Shown: positions 13,045 through 21,689 of the stretch, one piece after another | Layout: every line of letters starts with the position of its first letter | How positions within the stretch are numbered: the first letter of the stretch is position 1 | Assembly (NCBI GenBank): GCA_037200445.1 | Contig: JBBCGH010000001.1 | Location: 5,220,001-5,284,000 of the forward strand | DNA length: 64,000 nt | Direction of reading: 5' to 3' | DNA from: Alphaproteobacteria bacterium | GTDB taxonomy: Bacteria; Pseudomonadota; Alphaproteobacteria; Rhizobiales; Xanthobacteraceae | Position numbers and translations under genes: made by a program | The notes under the pieces: model-generated | Databases searched by the model: none | Seen by the model: only the letters and a program-made list of their open reading frames with translations | Told to the model about the DNA's origin: nothing

Positions 13045-13105
13045 CCGGCCTTTTAGCAAGTTGTTTAACGTGGCTTGCAAGCCGACCGGCTCAAATTGAC
13101 CACGA
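13045..13105 (-). ncRNA. SAM-II riboswitch (metA leader)
   Basis: The minus strand carries the hallmark segments of the SAM-II aptamer in order: CGTGGTCAATTTG (from 13104), GGCTTGCAAGCCACGTTAAA, then ACAACTTGCTAAAA (to about 13051). The 5' CGTGG (13100-13104) pairs with CCACG (13069-13073) to form P1, and the 3' GCTAAA strand forms the pseudoknot that holds S-adenosylmethionine. This class is largely alphaproteobacterial and typically precedes metA or other methionine genes. Spacing to metA is about 100 bases and contains the terminator. Confidence 0.93.
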
Positions 13106-13216
13106 CGAAGCTTGAGATAAGGACACTGTAGACGCCCCGTCAAGTCCGGATTGGCGATGGCGCCGAGTCAATGTTTCCTTTGATTTGAGGCGGTTGGCCC
13201 CCTAGAACCGGCCATC

Positions 13217-14059
13217 ATGGCTAACCCGCCCAACCTTGCCGACCTGCGCCGCGAGATCGACCGCATCGATGAAGGCATGCACCGGCTCCTGATGGAGCGC
13301 GGCGATATCATCGACACGCTGATCACGACCAAAAAGACCGCCGAATCCGGCTCCGCGTTCCGCCCGGCCCGCGAAGCCGACATGATGAAGCGCCTGGTGG
13401 AGCGCCATCGCGGCATCCTGCCGCTCGACACCGCCGAAAGCATCTGGCGCGTCATCATCGCGACCTTCACCTACGTTCAGGCGCCGTTCTCGGTTCACGC
13501 GGACTTGTCCGCCGGCGACGCCGCAATGCGCGATACCGCGCGCTTCCACTTCGGCTTCACGGTGCCATTCGTGACCCACATGGGCGCGAGCGGCGTATTG
13601 GCGGCAGTTGCGGCCTCGCGCGGCGATATCGGGCTCGTATCGGCCACAGGCAGCAGCAGCGCCTGGTGGACCGCGCTCGAAGGCGACGACACGCCGAAGA
13701 TCATCGCGCGGCTGCCGTTCGTGGAACGCGCCGACCACCCGGCGGGCCTGCCCGTGTTCGGTATCGCGCGGCCAAACCCGGACGCTGTCGTGACCGATGT
13801 CGAGACATGGAGCATCCGCGTGTCCGGCTGGGGACCGGCGGTGGCGCGTTCGCTCGATCCATCAACGGAAGTGATTGCTGTGCCCGACAGTGCCTTCGAC
13901 GGCGCGGCGCTCCTCGTCTCGGTGCCCCAGGGGCGCATCGACGTGCTCGCCACGTTGCTCGTTAACGCCGGCGCTTCGGTGCGCTCGAAGGCTCTCGTCG
14001 GGAGCCACGCGAGGCGTTATACGGTCACCGCCGAAGGCGCCCGGCCGGTCAGCCGCTAG
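13217..14059 (+). CDS. Chorismate mutase (AroQ type) with C-terminal extension
   Basis: Converts chorismate to prephenate in tyrosine and phenylalanine synthesis. Residues 5-90 are an all-helical AroQ/CM_2 domain ([27 protein letters not shown], with KK and R residues in the expected active-site region). The remaining 190 residues (about 95-280) resemble a periplasmic-binding-like or degenerate prephenate-dehydratase fold but show no obvious dehydratase catalytic motif, so a second activity is not claimed. It heads an operon with hisC and tyrA, matching gene order in Bradyrhizobium-type genomes. Its stop codon TAG overlaps the first base of a 49-bp palindromic repeat. Confidence 0.88.
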   Translation: MANPPNLADLRREIDRIDEGMHRLLMERGDIIDTLITTKKTAESGSAFRPAREADMMKRLVERHRGILPLDTAESIWRVIIATFTYVQAPFSVHADLSAGDAAMRDTARFHFGFTVPFVTHMGASGVLAAVAASRGDIGLVSATGSSSAWWTALEGDDTPKIIARLPFVERADHPAGLPVFGIARPNPDAVVTDVETWSIRVSGWGPAVARSLDPSTEVIAVPDSAFDGAALLVSVPQGRIDVLATLLVNAGASVRSKALVGSHARRYTVTAEGARPVSR

Positions 14060-14107
14060 AGCATGATCCCGAAAAGTGGGTACCGGTTTTCGGAAAAGAT
14101 CATGCTC
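14059..14107. repeat. 49-bp palindromic repeat, copy A
   Basis: Inverted terminal arms GAGCATGATC (14059-14068) and GATCATGCTC (14098-14107) enclose an imperfect palindrome around ACCGGT. It matches copy B (37871-37919, opposite orientation) at 48 of 49 positions, differing only at 14081. The sequence type is widespread between genes in Bradyrhizobium-related genomes. Here it lies between the chorismate mutase and hisC genes and would form a strong hairpin in the mRNA. Confidence 0.9.
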
Positions 14108-14141
14108 AAAAGATAAATGCCTCCTTCTGGAGCTATCTGAA

Positions 14142-15249
14142 ATGTCCGTGCTCGAGCGTCCGCAACCGCGTCCCGGTGTGCTCAAGATCCAGGCCTATGT
14201 GCCGGGCAAGAGCAGCGCGCCGGGCCTCGCGAAAGTGTTCAAGCTCTCCTCCAACGAAACACCGCTTGGGCCAAGCCCAAAAGCGATCGCCGCGTACGAC
14301 GCGGTCGGCCGGCACCTCGAAGACTATCCGGACGGCGCAGCCACCGAATTGCGCGAGGCGAATCGGGCGCACCTACGGGCTCGACCCGGCGCGCATCGTG
14401 TGCGGTGCGGGCTCCGACGACCTGCTCAATCTTTTGGCGCGCGCCTACCTGGCTGATGGCGACGAGGCAATCCACACCGCGCACGGCTTTCTGGTCTATC
14501 CGATCGCGACGCTTGGTGCAGGCGCGAGCCCGGTGGTCGCGCCGGAGACGGATTTGACCGCCGACGTCGATGCGATCCTGGCGCGCGTGACACCGCGCAC
14601 CAAGATCGTGTTCCTGGCAAACCCGAACAACCCGACCGGCACCTACATTCCGTTCGATGAGGTGAAGCGGCTGCACGCCGGACTGCCGAAGCACGTGCTG
14701 TTCGTGATCGACGCGGCCTATGCGGAATACGTCAAGCGCAACGACTACGAATCCGGCATCGAACTGGTCGCGACCTCCGAGAACGTCGTGATGACGCGCA
14801 CGTTCTCCAAGATCTACGGGCTTGCAGCGCTGCGGCTTGGCTGGCTCTACGGCCCGGCCCATGTGGTCGATGCGGTGAACCGGATTCGCGGGCCGTTCAA
14901 CGTGAATGCGCCCTCGATCGCCGCGGGTGTCGCGGCGCTCGCCGACGTGAGCCATGTCGAGCGCTCGCGCGAGCACAATGAGAAATGGCTCGCGTGGCTG
15001 ACCGAGGAGATCCGCAGGCTCGGGCTGAAGGTCACGCCGAGCGTCGGCAACTTCCTGTTGATCCACTTCCCCGAAACCAAGGGCAAGACCGCGAAGGACG
15101 CCGACGCGCTGCTCACCTCACGCGGATTGATCGTGCGCGCGGTCGGCGCCTATCACCTGCCGAACGCGCTGCGCATGAGCGTCGGCACCGAGGAAGCAAA
15201 CCGCGGGGTGGTCGCGGCGCTGTCCGAGCTGATGGGGAAGAAGGGGTGA
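14142..15249 (+). CDS. hisC: Histidinol-phosphate / aromatic amino acid aminotransferase (one +1 frameshift)
   Basis: PLP-dependent class I/II aminotransferase of the HisC family. The N-terminal part ([19 protein letters not shown] ... [15 protein letters not shown]) ends in one frame at ELREA near 14360 and continues in the next frame as [20 protein letters not shown]. Changing GCGAATCGG to GCGATCGG at 14361-14362 restores 368 residues, the normal length. Further motifs: [19 protein letters not shown], and the PLP lysine in [17 protein letters not shown]. Between chorismate mutase and tyrA it probably transaminates prephenate, phenylpyruvate or hydroxyphenylpyruvate as well as, or instead of, imidazole acetol phosphate. 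The tyrA start overlaps its stop by four bases. Confidence 0.9.
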
Positions 15250-16205
15250 GCCCCATCGTCGACCGCCTCGCGCTGATCGGCGTCGGGCTGATCGGCGGCT
15301 CGATTGCGCGTGCGGCGCGCGAATACGGGGCGGCGCGCACCATCGTGGCGACCGACCGCTCGGCGGAGACGCGCAAGCGCGTGGTCGAGCTCGGCATCGC
15401 GGACGAGGTAGTCGAGACCAATGCCGAGGCTGCGAAGGATGCGGACCTCGTGATTGCCTGCATTCCGGTCGGCGCCAGCGGGCCGGTCGCGGCGGAGATC
15501 GCCGGCTCGCTCAAACCCGGCGCGATCGTGTCGGATGTCGGCTCGGTGAAAGGCCAGGTCCTGAAAGACATGGCGCCGCATATGCCGAAGGGCGTGCACC
15601 TGATCCCGGCGCATCCGGTCTCCGGCACCGAGAATTCCGGGCCTGATTCCGGCTTCTCCGAATTGTTCGTCAACCGCTGGTGCATTCTCACTCCGCCGGA
15701 CGGCGCGGACGCCGCGGTCGATAAGCTGAAGGCGTTCTGGACGGCTCTCGGCGCGAACGTCGAGGTGATGAGCGCCGAGCATCACGACATGGTGCTGGCA
15801 ATCACCAGCCACCTGCCGCATCTGATCGCCTACACGATCGTCGGCACTGCGGAGGAATTCTCCGCGGTGTCGCGTTCCGAAGTGCTGAAGTTTTCCGCCG
15901 GCGGCTTCCGCGACTTCACGCGTATCGCGGCCTCCGATCCGACGATGTGGCGCGACGTGTTCCTGCACAACAAGGACGCGGTGCTGGAGATGCTGGCGCA
16001 GTTCAGCGAGGACCTGGCGAAGCTCACGCGTGCGATGCGGCGCGGCGACGGCGACACGCTGTTCGAGCATTTTTCGCGTACGCGCGCGATCCGCCGCGGC
16101 ATCGTGCAGATCGGACAGGATTCGGCCGCACCCGACTTCGGCCGCGCGCATCCCGGGAAGGCGACGGCGCCGATTCCAAGACCGTATGCGGCGGACAACG
16201 AGTGA
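15246..16205 (+). CDS. tyrA: Prephenate/arogenate dehydrogenase
   Basis: NAD(P)-dependent oxidative decarboxylation of prephenate (or arogenate) on the route to tyrosine. The product is 319 residues from a GTG start that overlaps the hisC stop by four bases (GTGA). That overlap and the position of the Rossmann motif [15 protein letters not shown] at residues 8-22 decide the start; the open frame extends further upstream only as a shadow of hisC. Typical TyrA features follow: [19 protein letters not shown] with the catalytic His region, and [10 protein letters not shown]. Third gene of the chorismate mutase-hisC-tyrA operon. Confidence 0.95.
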   Translation: MSPIVDRLALIGVGLIGGSIARAAREYGAARTIVATDRSAETRKRVVELGIADEVVETNAEAAKDADLVIACIPVGASGPVAAEIAGSLKPGAIVSDVGSVKGQVLKDMAPHMPKGVHLIPAHPVSGTENSGPDSGFSELFVNRWCILTPPDGADAAVDKLKAFWTALGANVEVMSAEHHDMVLAITSHLPHLIAYTIVGTAEEFSAVSRSEVLKFSAGGFRDFTRIAASDPTMWRDVFLHNKDAVLEMLAQFSEDLAKLTRAMRRGDGDTLFEHFSRTRAIRRGIVQIGQDSAAPDFGRAHPGKATAPIPRPYAADNE

Positions 16206-16275
16206 GCCGCACGCTTGAGTTGATAATCTTGGGAAATGCGTTATGCGTCGCTCGGCCATTGTCGGAGGACCCAGC

Positions 16276-16473
16276 ATGCCAATCGTGTTGTTCAAGCGAC
16301 CTGACGGGAAGTCTATCGCAGTCAACGCGTCTGCCTGGCAGACGGTTACGGAATCGGCGGACGGGATAAAGGGCGCCAATACCCAAATTGGCTTCAGTGG
16401 CGGGGGCTCCGCAATCTTTGTACGCGACTCTTTCGACGACGTGATCCGCAAGCTTGAACAGATAGAGAAATAG
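16276..16473 (+). CDS. Small conserved-looking protein of unknown function
   Basis: A 65-residue soluble protein (MPIVLFKRPDGKSIAVNASAW ... FDDVIRKLEQIEK). The ATG at 16276 has a good ribosome site (GGAGG, 16264-16268), which favours it over the upstream ATG at 16243. The pattern suggests a small beta domain with a C-terminal helix. It lies just after tyrA on the same strand but 70 bases away, so co-transcription is possible. No family recognised. Confidence 0.6.
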   Translation: MPIVLFKRPDGKSIAVNASAWQTVTESADGIKGANTQIGFSGGGSAIFVRDSFDDVIRKLEQIEK

Positions 16474-16488
16474 AGAATCGCACCTGCG

Positions 16489-18105
16489 CTAGCGCGGTCT
16501 CCGCCGCAAGTCCCTCAGTACCTCCCTTGCGGCATTGTGCCCGGGCAGCCCAGTGACGCCGCCGCCCGGGTGCGTGCCCGAGCCGCACATGTAGAGGCCG
16601 GGGATGGGTCCGCGATAGTCCGCATGCCCGAGCATCGGACGCGCCGAGAACATCTGCCCGAGATCGAGCGCACCGTGGAAGATGTCGCCGCCGACGAGCC
16701 CGAAGGTGCGCTCGAGATCGAGCGGCGAGAAGATCTGCCTGCCAAGCACGGCGCGCTTGAAGTTCGGTGCGTAGCGGTCGACGGTCTCGATCATCAGGTC
16801 GGCGACGCTCTCGCGATGATCGTCCCATGAGCCGTTCGGCAAATCCGGCGCGACATGCTGGCAGAACAGGCTCGCCACGTGCTGGCCTTTCGGCGCGAGC
16901 GTATCGTCGAGCGTGGACGAGATTACGAGTTCGACGATTGGCTGCTTCGACCAGCCGTGCGTGCGCGCATCGAAGTAAGCCTGCTCCAGGTATTTGAGGG
17001 AAGGCGCGATGATGATGCCCGAAGTGTGATGCTCGGCAGGCTCACGGCCGGGCAGGCAGGCGAAGTCCGGCAATTCCGAGAGCGCGACGTTCATGCGGAA
17101 CGTGCCCGAGCCGCAGCGCCATTTCTCGATGCGCTCGGCGAAAGACGCCGGCAGCGCCGCGCGATCGATGAGCCGCAGGTACAAGAGCCTGGGATTGAGA
17201 TTGGAGATCACCGCGCGGGCGCAAAACGTTTCGCCCTTCTCGGTCACGACGCCGACCGCCCTGCCCTTCTCGACGATCACCTCACGCACCGCCGCATTGA
17301 CGCGGATCTCCGCACCGCTCGCGGCCGCCGACTTCGCCATCGCCTGCGTGATCGCCCCCATGCCGCCGATCGCATGGCCCCACGTGCCCTTCTTGCCGTT
17401 CACCTCGCCGAAGCAGTGGTGTAGCAGCACGTAGGCCGAGCCCGGCGTGTAGGGACTCGCGTAATTCCCGACCACGCCGTCCCAGCCGTAGGCCGCCTTG
17501 ATCGGATCGCTCTCGAACCAGCCATCGAGATAGGTACCGGCCGAGTTGGTGAACAGGTCGAGCAACTCGCGTTGCAGATCGATGCCGAGCCGGCGCAGCC
17601 GGTTGGCAATGCGGCCCGACTTGATCAGCTCGGCAATGGCGGCGAACGGATGGCCCTCGACCACGTTCGGCGGCGTTTCGAGCGCGAGCGCGCGCAACAC
17701 ATCCGCAACCGCCTCGAGCCGCGCCTGATAGGCATCGAGCCGCTCCGCGTCGCGCGGCGAAAACTTCGCGACCTCCTCGCGCGTACGGCCACCGCCGACC
17801 TTGAGATAGCGGCCGTCATCGAGCGGGAGGAAATTCGCGATGCGCCGCTCGACGATGCGCAACCCGTGCTCGGCGAGCTTGAGATCAGCGATCACTTTGG
17901 GGCTGAGCAACGAGACCGTGTAGGAGGCAACAGAATTGCGGAAACCCGGGTGAAACTCTTCTGTGACCGCGGCGCCGCCCACGACACCGCGCCGCTCCAG
18001 CACGACGACCTTCAATCCCGTCATCGCCAGATAGGCGGCGCAGGTGAGGCCGTTATGCCCGCCGCCGATGATGGCGGCGTCGTAAATTCTATTTTCTGCC
18101 GGCAT
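16489..18105 (-). CDS. NAD(P)/FAD-dependent oxidoreductase, phytoene-desaturase-like
   Basis: The 538-residue flavoprotein has the N-terminal dinucleotide-binding motif IIGGGHNGLTCAAYLA (about 12-27), then VVLERRGVVGGAA, and the C-terminal FAD motif YMCGSGTHPGGGVTGLPGHNAA. It belongs to the phytoene desaturase/PYROXD2-like branch of the amine oxidase superfamily. No other carotenoid genes are nearby, so a carotenoid role is doubtful and the substrate is unknown. Transcribed toward the small 65-residue gene, with the DUF2125 gene behind it on the same strand and a diverged repeat between them. Confidence 0.85.
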   Translation of the reverse strand: MPAENRIYDAAIIGGGHNGLTCAAYLAMTGLKVVVLERRGVVGGAAVTEEFHPGFRNSVASYTVSLLSPKVIADLKLAEHGLRIVERRIANFLPLDDGRYLKVGGGRTREEVAKFSPRDAERLDAYQARLEAVADVLRALALETPPNVVEGHPFAAIAELIKSGRIANRLRRLGIDLQRELLDLFTNSAGTYLDGWFESDPIKAAYGWDGVVGNYASPYTPGSAYVLLHHCFGEVNGKKGTWGHAIGGMGAITQAMAKSAAASGAEIRVNAAVREVIVEKGRAVGVVTEKGETFCARAVISNLNPRLLYLRLIDRAALPASFAERIEKWRCGSGTFRMNVALSELPDFACLPGREPAEHHTSGIIIAPSLKYLEQAYFDARTHGWSKQPIVELVISSTLDDTLAPKGQHVASLFCQHVAPDLPNGSWDDHRESVADLMIETVDRYAPNFKRAVLGRQIFSPLDLERTFGLVGGDIFHGALDLGQMFSARPMLGHADYRGPIPGLYMCGSGTHPGGGVTGLPGHNAAREVLRDLRRRPR

Positions 18106-18121
18106 CGCAAGTTTTGTTTGT

Positions 18122-18166
18122 CGCGATGCCGGACGGAAAACCGGTTCCCACTTTTCCTGGCCTCGC
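18122..18166. repeat. Palindromic repeat, diverged copy C
   Basis: The core GGAAAACCGGTTCCCACTTT matches the centre of the 49-bp repeat (copies A and B), but the flanking arms are different and only partly complementary (GCGATGCCGG against CCTGGCCTCGC). It fills the gap between the FAD oxidoreductase start and the DUF2125 stop. Confidence 0.7.
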
Positions 18167-18168
18167 TT

Positions 18169-19293
18169 CTAGAAAACCGCAGGCACTTGCCCGAGCGGGA
18201 TCGGCCCGAAGGTGGCGTTGCCGTCGCTGAACCGCACCGGCACCGCAACGCCGCGCTTGCCCTCGACGTCGACCGGCTTGCCGAGCAACCCCAGCAGCCC
18301 CGCGGCGATGTTCTGCGTCTGCGGCGCAAGCCGCGCGCCAAGGCCCGGCACGGCGCGGTCGATCGCATTGAGCGCAGGCGCGGCGCGATCGAGGCTCAAT
18401 GCCACACCCTTCTGCTGCGCAATTGCCGGCAGCAGCTTGTCCAGGCCGGCGACGTTGAGCTGCAATGCGCCGTCGAGCCGGCCCGCCTGCGTCAGGGAGA
18501 GCGTGCCGGTCGCGGTCGCGAGCGTGTCGCCTTGCGCGATGCGTGCGCTCTGGATCTCGAAGCGCCCGCCCTGCCCCTGCCATTCGCGCAGCAACTCCGG
18601 CAGCGGCCTCACCACGAAGTCCTTCATGCCATGCAGCACGGCGAGGATGTCGGCGTCGAGCGGTTCCCGCGCGTAGGGGCTCAGCCCGGGTCCGCTCGCG
18701 GATTTGAGATTGGTGGCGAGATCGATCGCCGGATTGCTCGGCCACGAGCCGAACTGCACGCGCGCATGAAATTCGGCGTGCTTTGCGTCGAACAGAGGCG
18801 TGCCGGGCGCATCGACGAGCTTGAGATCGTCCGCCACGATCGAGGCGCGGTCGGGCTGGTTGGGCGTGCCGCGCACGCTCGCCTGCGCCAGCGTCCACGA
18901 GGCGGTCGCGTAGGTCGCCCCGCCCGGATCGGAGGCCGTGAGCGGTCCGGTAAACTCGGCGATGAACAGCTTGGGGTCCCACACCTGCGAGACGACGAGG
19001 ATTTCCTTCAGCTTGAGCGCGACCGGTGGCCGGGTGTCCTTCAGCTCGGCGGAGACATCCATGCAGCGCGCCTCGATGCGGAACGGATAGCCGCCGAGCG
19101 TCTGCTTGCCGCACGTGAATACCCGGCCGGCGCTCGCCTGCTGCGCCTGCCAGGCATTGATGCGGGCGTCGGCCTGCCCGGCGGCCCAGTACCAGAAACC
19201 GCTCCAGGCGATGGCGAGCACGACGAGAAGCATCAGCGGGGTCGCAATCAGCCAGCTTCGGCGGCGCGGCGCAAGCTCAGGATGATACGTCAT
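18169..19293 (-). CDS. DUF2125 domain-containing protein
   Basis: The 374-residue product starts MTYHPELAPRRRSWLIATPL, with one N-terminal transmembrane anchor (about 13-35, LLVVLAIAWSGFWYWAAG) and a large periplasmic part (about 340 residues). The order of motifs (CGKQTLGGYPFRIEARC, DGALQLNVAGLDKLLPAI) fits the alphaproteobacterial DUF2125 family, whose function is not known; the fold recalls AsmA/LPS-transport-like beta structures. The ATG at 19293 is chosen because the residues before it are unconserved and run into the divergent chaC promoter. A 109-base divergent region separates it from chaC. Confidence 0.85.
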   Translation of the reverse strand: MTYHPELAPRRRSWLIATPLMLLVVLAIAWSGFWYWAAGQADARINAWQAQQASAGRVFTCGKQTLGGYPFRIEARCMDVSAELKDTRPPVALKLKEILVVSQVWDPKLFIAEFTGPLTASDPGGATYATASWTLAQASVRGTPNQPDRASIVADDLKLVDAPGTPLFDAKHAEFHARVQFGSWPSNPAIDLATNLKSASGPGLSPYAREPLDADILAVLHGMKDFVVRPLPELLREWQGQGGRFEIQSARIAQGDTLATATGTLSLTQAGRLDGALQLNVAGLDKLLPAIAQQKGVALSLDRAAPALNAIDRAVPGLGARLAPQTQNIAAGLLGLLGKPVDVEGKRGVAVPVRFSDGNATFGPIPLGQVPAVF

Positions 19294-19402
19294 GCGGCGG
19301 ACTTCGCTCCGGCATGTGGCTCCATCAAGGCAGCTTCTTAGCAAGACCGCTTGCGAATTGCACCGCGGGCCTGTTAGGCGAAGCCCCCGGCCTCGGATCC
19401 TC

Positions 19403-19972
19403 ATGCAATTGAACATCGAACATCTCGACGAAGACCTTTGGGTGTTCGGCTATGGCTCGCTGATCTGGCGGCCCGGCTTCGACCATCTGGAACGCGAGCC
19501 GGCGCGGCTGATCGGCGCGCACCGCGCGCTTTGCGTGTTCAGCCACGTCCACCGAGGCACGCCGGAGCGGCCGGGGCTGGTGCTCGGACTCGATCTCGGC
19601 GGCGCGTGCCGCGGGGTCGCCTACCGGGTGGCGGCAAAAAAGCGCGCGGAGGTGATCGCCTATCTGCGCGGGCGCGAACAGGTGACGAGCGTCTACCGCG
19701 AGACGCTGCGCTCGGTGACCTTGCTGGCCGAGCCGGAACGGCGCGTCACGGCGCTGGTCTACATGATCGACCGCGGGCACGTTCAATATGCGGGCCGGCT
19801 CGATCTCGCGCAGCAGCTTCATCTGGTCCGGCAGGGGCACGGCCAGTCCGGCCAGAACAGGGATTACGTGCTCGCGACCGTGCAGGCGCTCGAATCGCTC
19901 GGCCTCTACGATCGCGACCTGCATCTGCTCGCCGAGAAGCTGCGCAGCGGCCACGAGAAGGCGACCGCTTAG
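19403..19972 (+). CDS. chaC: Gamma-glutamylcyclotransferase, ChaC family
   Basis: Degrades glutathione to 5-oxoproline and Cys-Gly in the cytoplasm. The 189-residue product has the family motif VFGYGSLIWRPGF near residues 13-25, HVHRGTPERPGLVLGL, and the acidic region YLRGREQ with a likely catalytic Glu near residue 95. Length and motif order fit ChaC. ATG at 19403 places the YGSLIW motif at the usual distance; an upstream ATG at 19292 would run through the divergent promoter. No cation transport genes are nearby. Confidence 0.93.
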   Translation: MQLNIEHLDEDLWVFGYGSLIWRPGFDHLEREPARLIGAHRALCVFSHVHRGTPERPGLVLGLDLGGACRGVAYRVAAKKRAEVIAYLRGREQVTSVYRETLRSVTLLAEPERRVTALVYMIDRGHVQYAGRLDLAQQLHLVRQGHGQSGQNRDYVLATVQALESLGLYDRDLHLLAEKLRSGHEKATA

Positions 19973-20233
19973 GCCGTGCACTCGTATCATCTTACCTTCT
20001 AGCCACCGCTTCATCGGAAACAAGCGTTCGCCACCAGCATTCGAGGTATGACCGGGGCACGGGTTGTTTCCGCACCCGCCATTGCTACGGTGGCGGCCTT
20101 CCAGAGTTCATCGGCAAAACGCCGGGATAAGAAGCTTGGCTCACCTGGACTGGATCGAACTGATCGTTCGAGTCGACCAGTTTTGAAAAAAACCTGACCG
20201 AGAAGACTCTCGGCCTCAATGAGGACGCCAATC
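19973..20233. other. Intergenic stretch with hairpin before cytochrome P460 gene
   Basis: About 260 bases without a clear gene. A perfect CCGAGA/TCTCGG hairpin (20198-20213, loop AGAC) lies just upstream of the cytochrome P460 start, and a small CCTC/GAGG stem (20214-20224) spans the upstream ATG. They might influence translation. No promoter was assigned. Confidence 0.4.
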
Positions 20234-20767
20234 ATGTCGTGCCTTTCGACAGTCCGCGTGCTGACACTTGCGACAGTGCTCGCCATGCTGGGCGGCACAG
20301 GCATTGCGCAGCAGGACAGGTTCACGCTGCAAGTGCCAAACGGCCTCGCGTTTTCCGACTTCAGAGGATACGACACCTGGCAGGATGTCGCGGTCAGTCA
20401 GACCGAGACTTCATTGAAGGCCATCGTGGCGAATGACGTGATGATCAATGCGTATCGGGAAGGCATCCCCGGAGGCGGCAAGCGTTTTCCCGAGGGCTCC
20501 AAGATCGTGAAGATCGAATGGTCGCAAAAGAAGAACGCCGAGTCGCCCTATTTCGTGATGGTGCCGGACAACTTGAAAACGGTTGCGGTCATCGAAAAAG
20601 ATACCAAGCGATTCCCGGACACCAACGGATGGGCTTACGCCCTGTTCAAATATGACCCCGCCTCCGGCACGTTCACGCCCGATGGGAACGACGCCAAATG
20701 CGGCTACGCATGCCACACCAAGGCAGAGGCAACGGATTACATTTTCACCGCATATCCCAAGCGGTAA
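20234..20767 (+). CDS. Cytochrome P460 family haem protein
   Basis: Exported c-type haem protein of the P460/cytochrome c'-beta fold, a family linked with hydroxylamine or nitric oxide chemistry. The 177-residue precursor begins MSCLSTVRVLTLATVLAML with a Sec signal, cleaved near GIAQQ. A haem motif lies near the C-terminus as KCGYACHTK, spaced C-x3-C-H rather than the usual C-x2-C-H. The Lys residues that could form the P460 cross-link cannot be assigned by eye. ATG at 20234 has AGGA eight bases upstream; ATG at 20219 is an alternative. It stands alone between chaC and a convergent ABC transporter. Confidence 0.85.
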   Translation: MSCLSTVRVLTLATVLAMLGGTGIAQQDRFTLQVPNGLAFSDFRGYDTWQDVAVSQTETSLKAIVANDVMINAYREGIPGGGKRFPEGSKIVKIEWSQKKNAESPYFVMVPDNLKTVAVIEKDTKRFPDTNGWAYALFKYDPASGTFTPDGNDAKCGYACHTKAEATDYIFTAYPKR

Positions 20768-20834
20768 CCGAGACATCGGCGGCAAGCACGCTGTTGGCTA
20801 TAGGGGTCGCCTCAGTTGGCGGCCTCTTCGAGAT

Positions 20835-21689
20835 TTAATCGTTCTGCGCGCCGGCCGTGAGCCCGGCGATGAAATGCTGCTGCATGAAGAAGAAGATCAA
20901 TACCGGCGGGATCGCGGCGACGATCGAGCCCGCCGAGATCAGCTGCCATGAGGAAAGCCACATGCCGCGCAGCGACTGCAGGCCGGCCGTGAGCGGGCGG
21001 ACGTCGTCCGACTGCACCAGCACCAGCGACCAGAAATAATCGTTCCACACGAACGTGAAGGTCAGCGCCGCGATCGCCGCAATCGCCGGACGCACCAGCG
21101 GCACCACGATGTGGCGGAAAATCTGGAGCTCGCTCAGGCCGTCGTTGCGCGCGGCATCGAGCATGTCATCGGGAAGCTGCTTGATGAAATTGCGCATGAA
21201 CAGCGTGCAGAAGCCGGTCTGGAATGCGGCGTGAAACAGGACCAGCGCCCAGCGCGTGTCGTAGAGGCCGGTCGCGATCGTGAGATTGCGCACCGGGATC
21301 ATCAGGATCTGGAATGGCACGAGGTTGCCGGCGATGAAGATGACGAACAGCGCGAGATTGCCGCGGAAGCGGTACTTGGCGAGCGCGAAGCCCGCCATGC
21401 AGGCGAGTGTGACCGCGCCGATAACTGCCGGCACCGTGATCAGCACGCTGTTGAGAATGAACTGCGCCATGCGCGCGTCGGCGAACACCGCAGTGTAGTT
21501 CTCGACCAGCCGGAATTCGCTCGGCCAGCCCCACAGGTTGCCGCGGTTGAGATCGTCGATCGAGCGGATCGAGGTGAGCGCGACGCCGAACATCGGCAGC
21601 AACCAGACCGCAAGGCTGGCGAACAGCGCGAGACGGTAAGCGATGCGTGCAGCCGGTACGGTGCGTTCGATCGGTGTCGGAAACATCAC
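20835..21689 (-). CDS. Carbohydrate ABC transporter permease (MalG/CUT1 type)
   Basis: Inner-membrane permease of a CUT1 sugar ABC importer, 284 residues with six predicted helices. The EAA loop DAARNDGLSELQIFRHIVVP, which docks the ATPase, lies near residues 185-205. The sequence follows the MalG/UgpE pattern (NSVLITVPAVIGAVTLACMAGFALAKYRF). It overlaps the preceding permease gene by four bases (ATGA) and is last in the operon; no ATP-binding subunit follows. Convergent with the cytochrome P460 gene. Confidence 0.93.
   Translation of the reverse strand: MMFPTPIERTVPAARIAYRLALFASLAVWLLPMFGVALTSIRSIDDLNRGNLWGWPSEFRLVENYTAVFADARMAQFILNSVLITVPAVIGAVTLACMAGFALAKYRFRGNLALFVIFIAGNLVPFQILMIPVRNLTIATGLYDTRWALVLFHAAFQTGFCTLFMRNFIKQLPDDMLDAARNDGLSELQIFRHIVVPLVRPAIAAIAALTFTFVWNDYFWSLVLVQSDDVRPLTAGLQSLRGMWLSSWQLISAGSIVAAIPPVLIFFFMQQHFIAGLTAGAQND

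Noticed and set aside
17572-19341. A 589-codon plus-strand frame across the FAD oxidoreductase and DUF2125 genes
   Set aside because: It spans two well-supported genes on the other strand and an intergenic repeat; composition is typical of a shadow frame.
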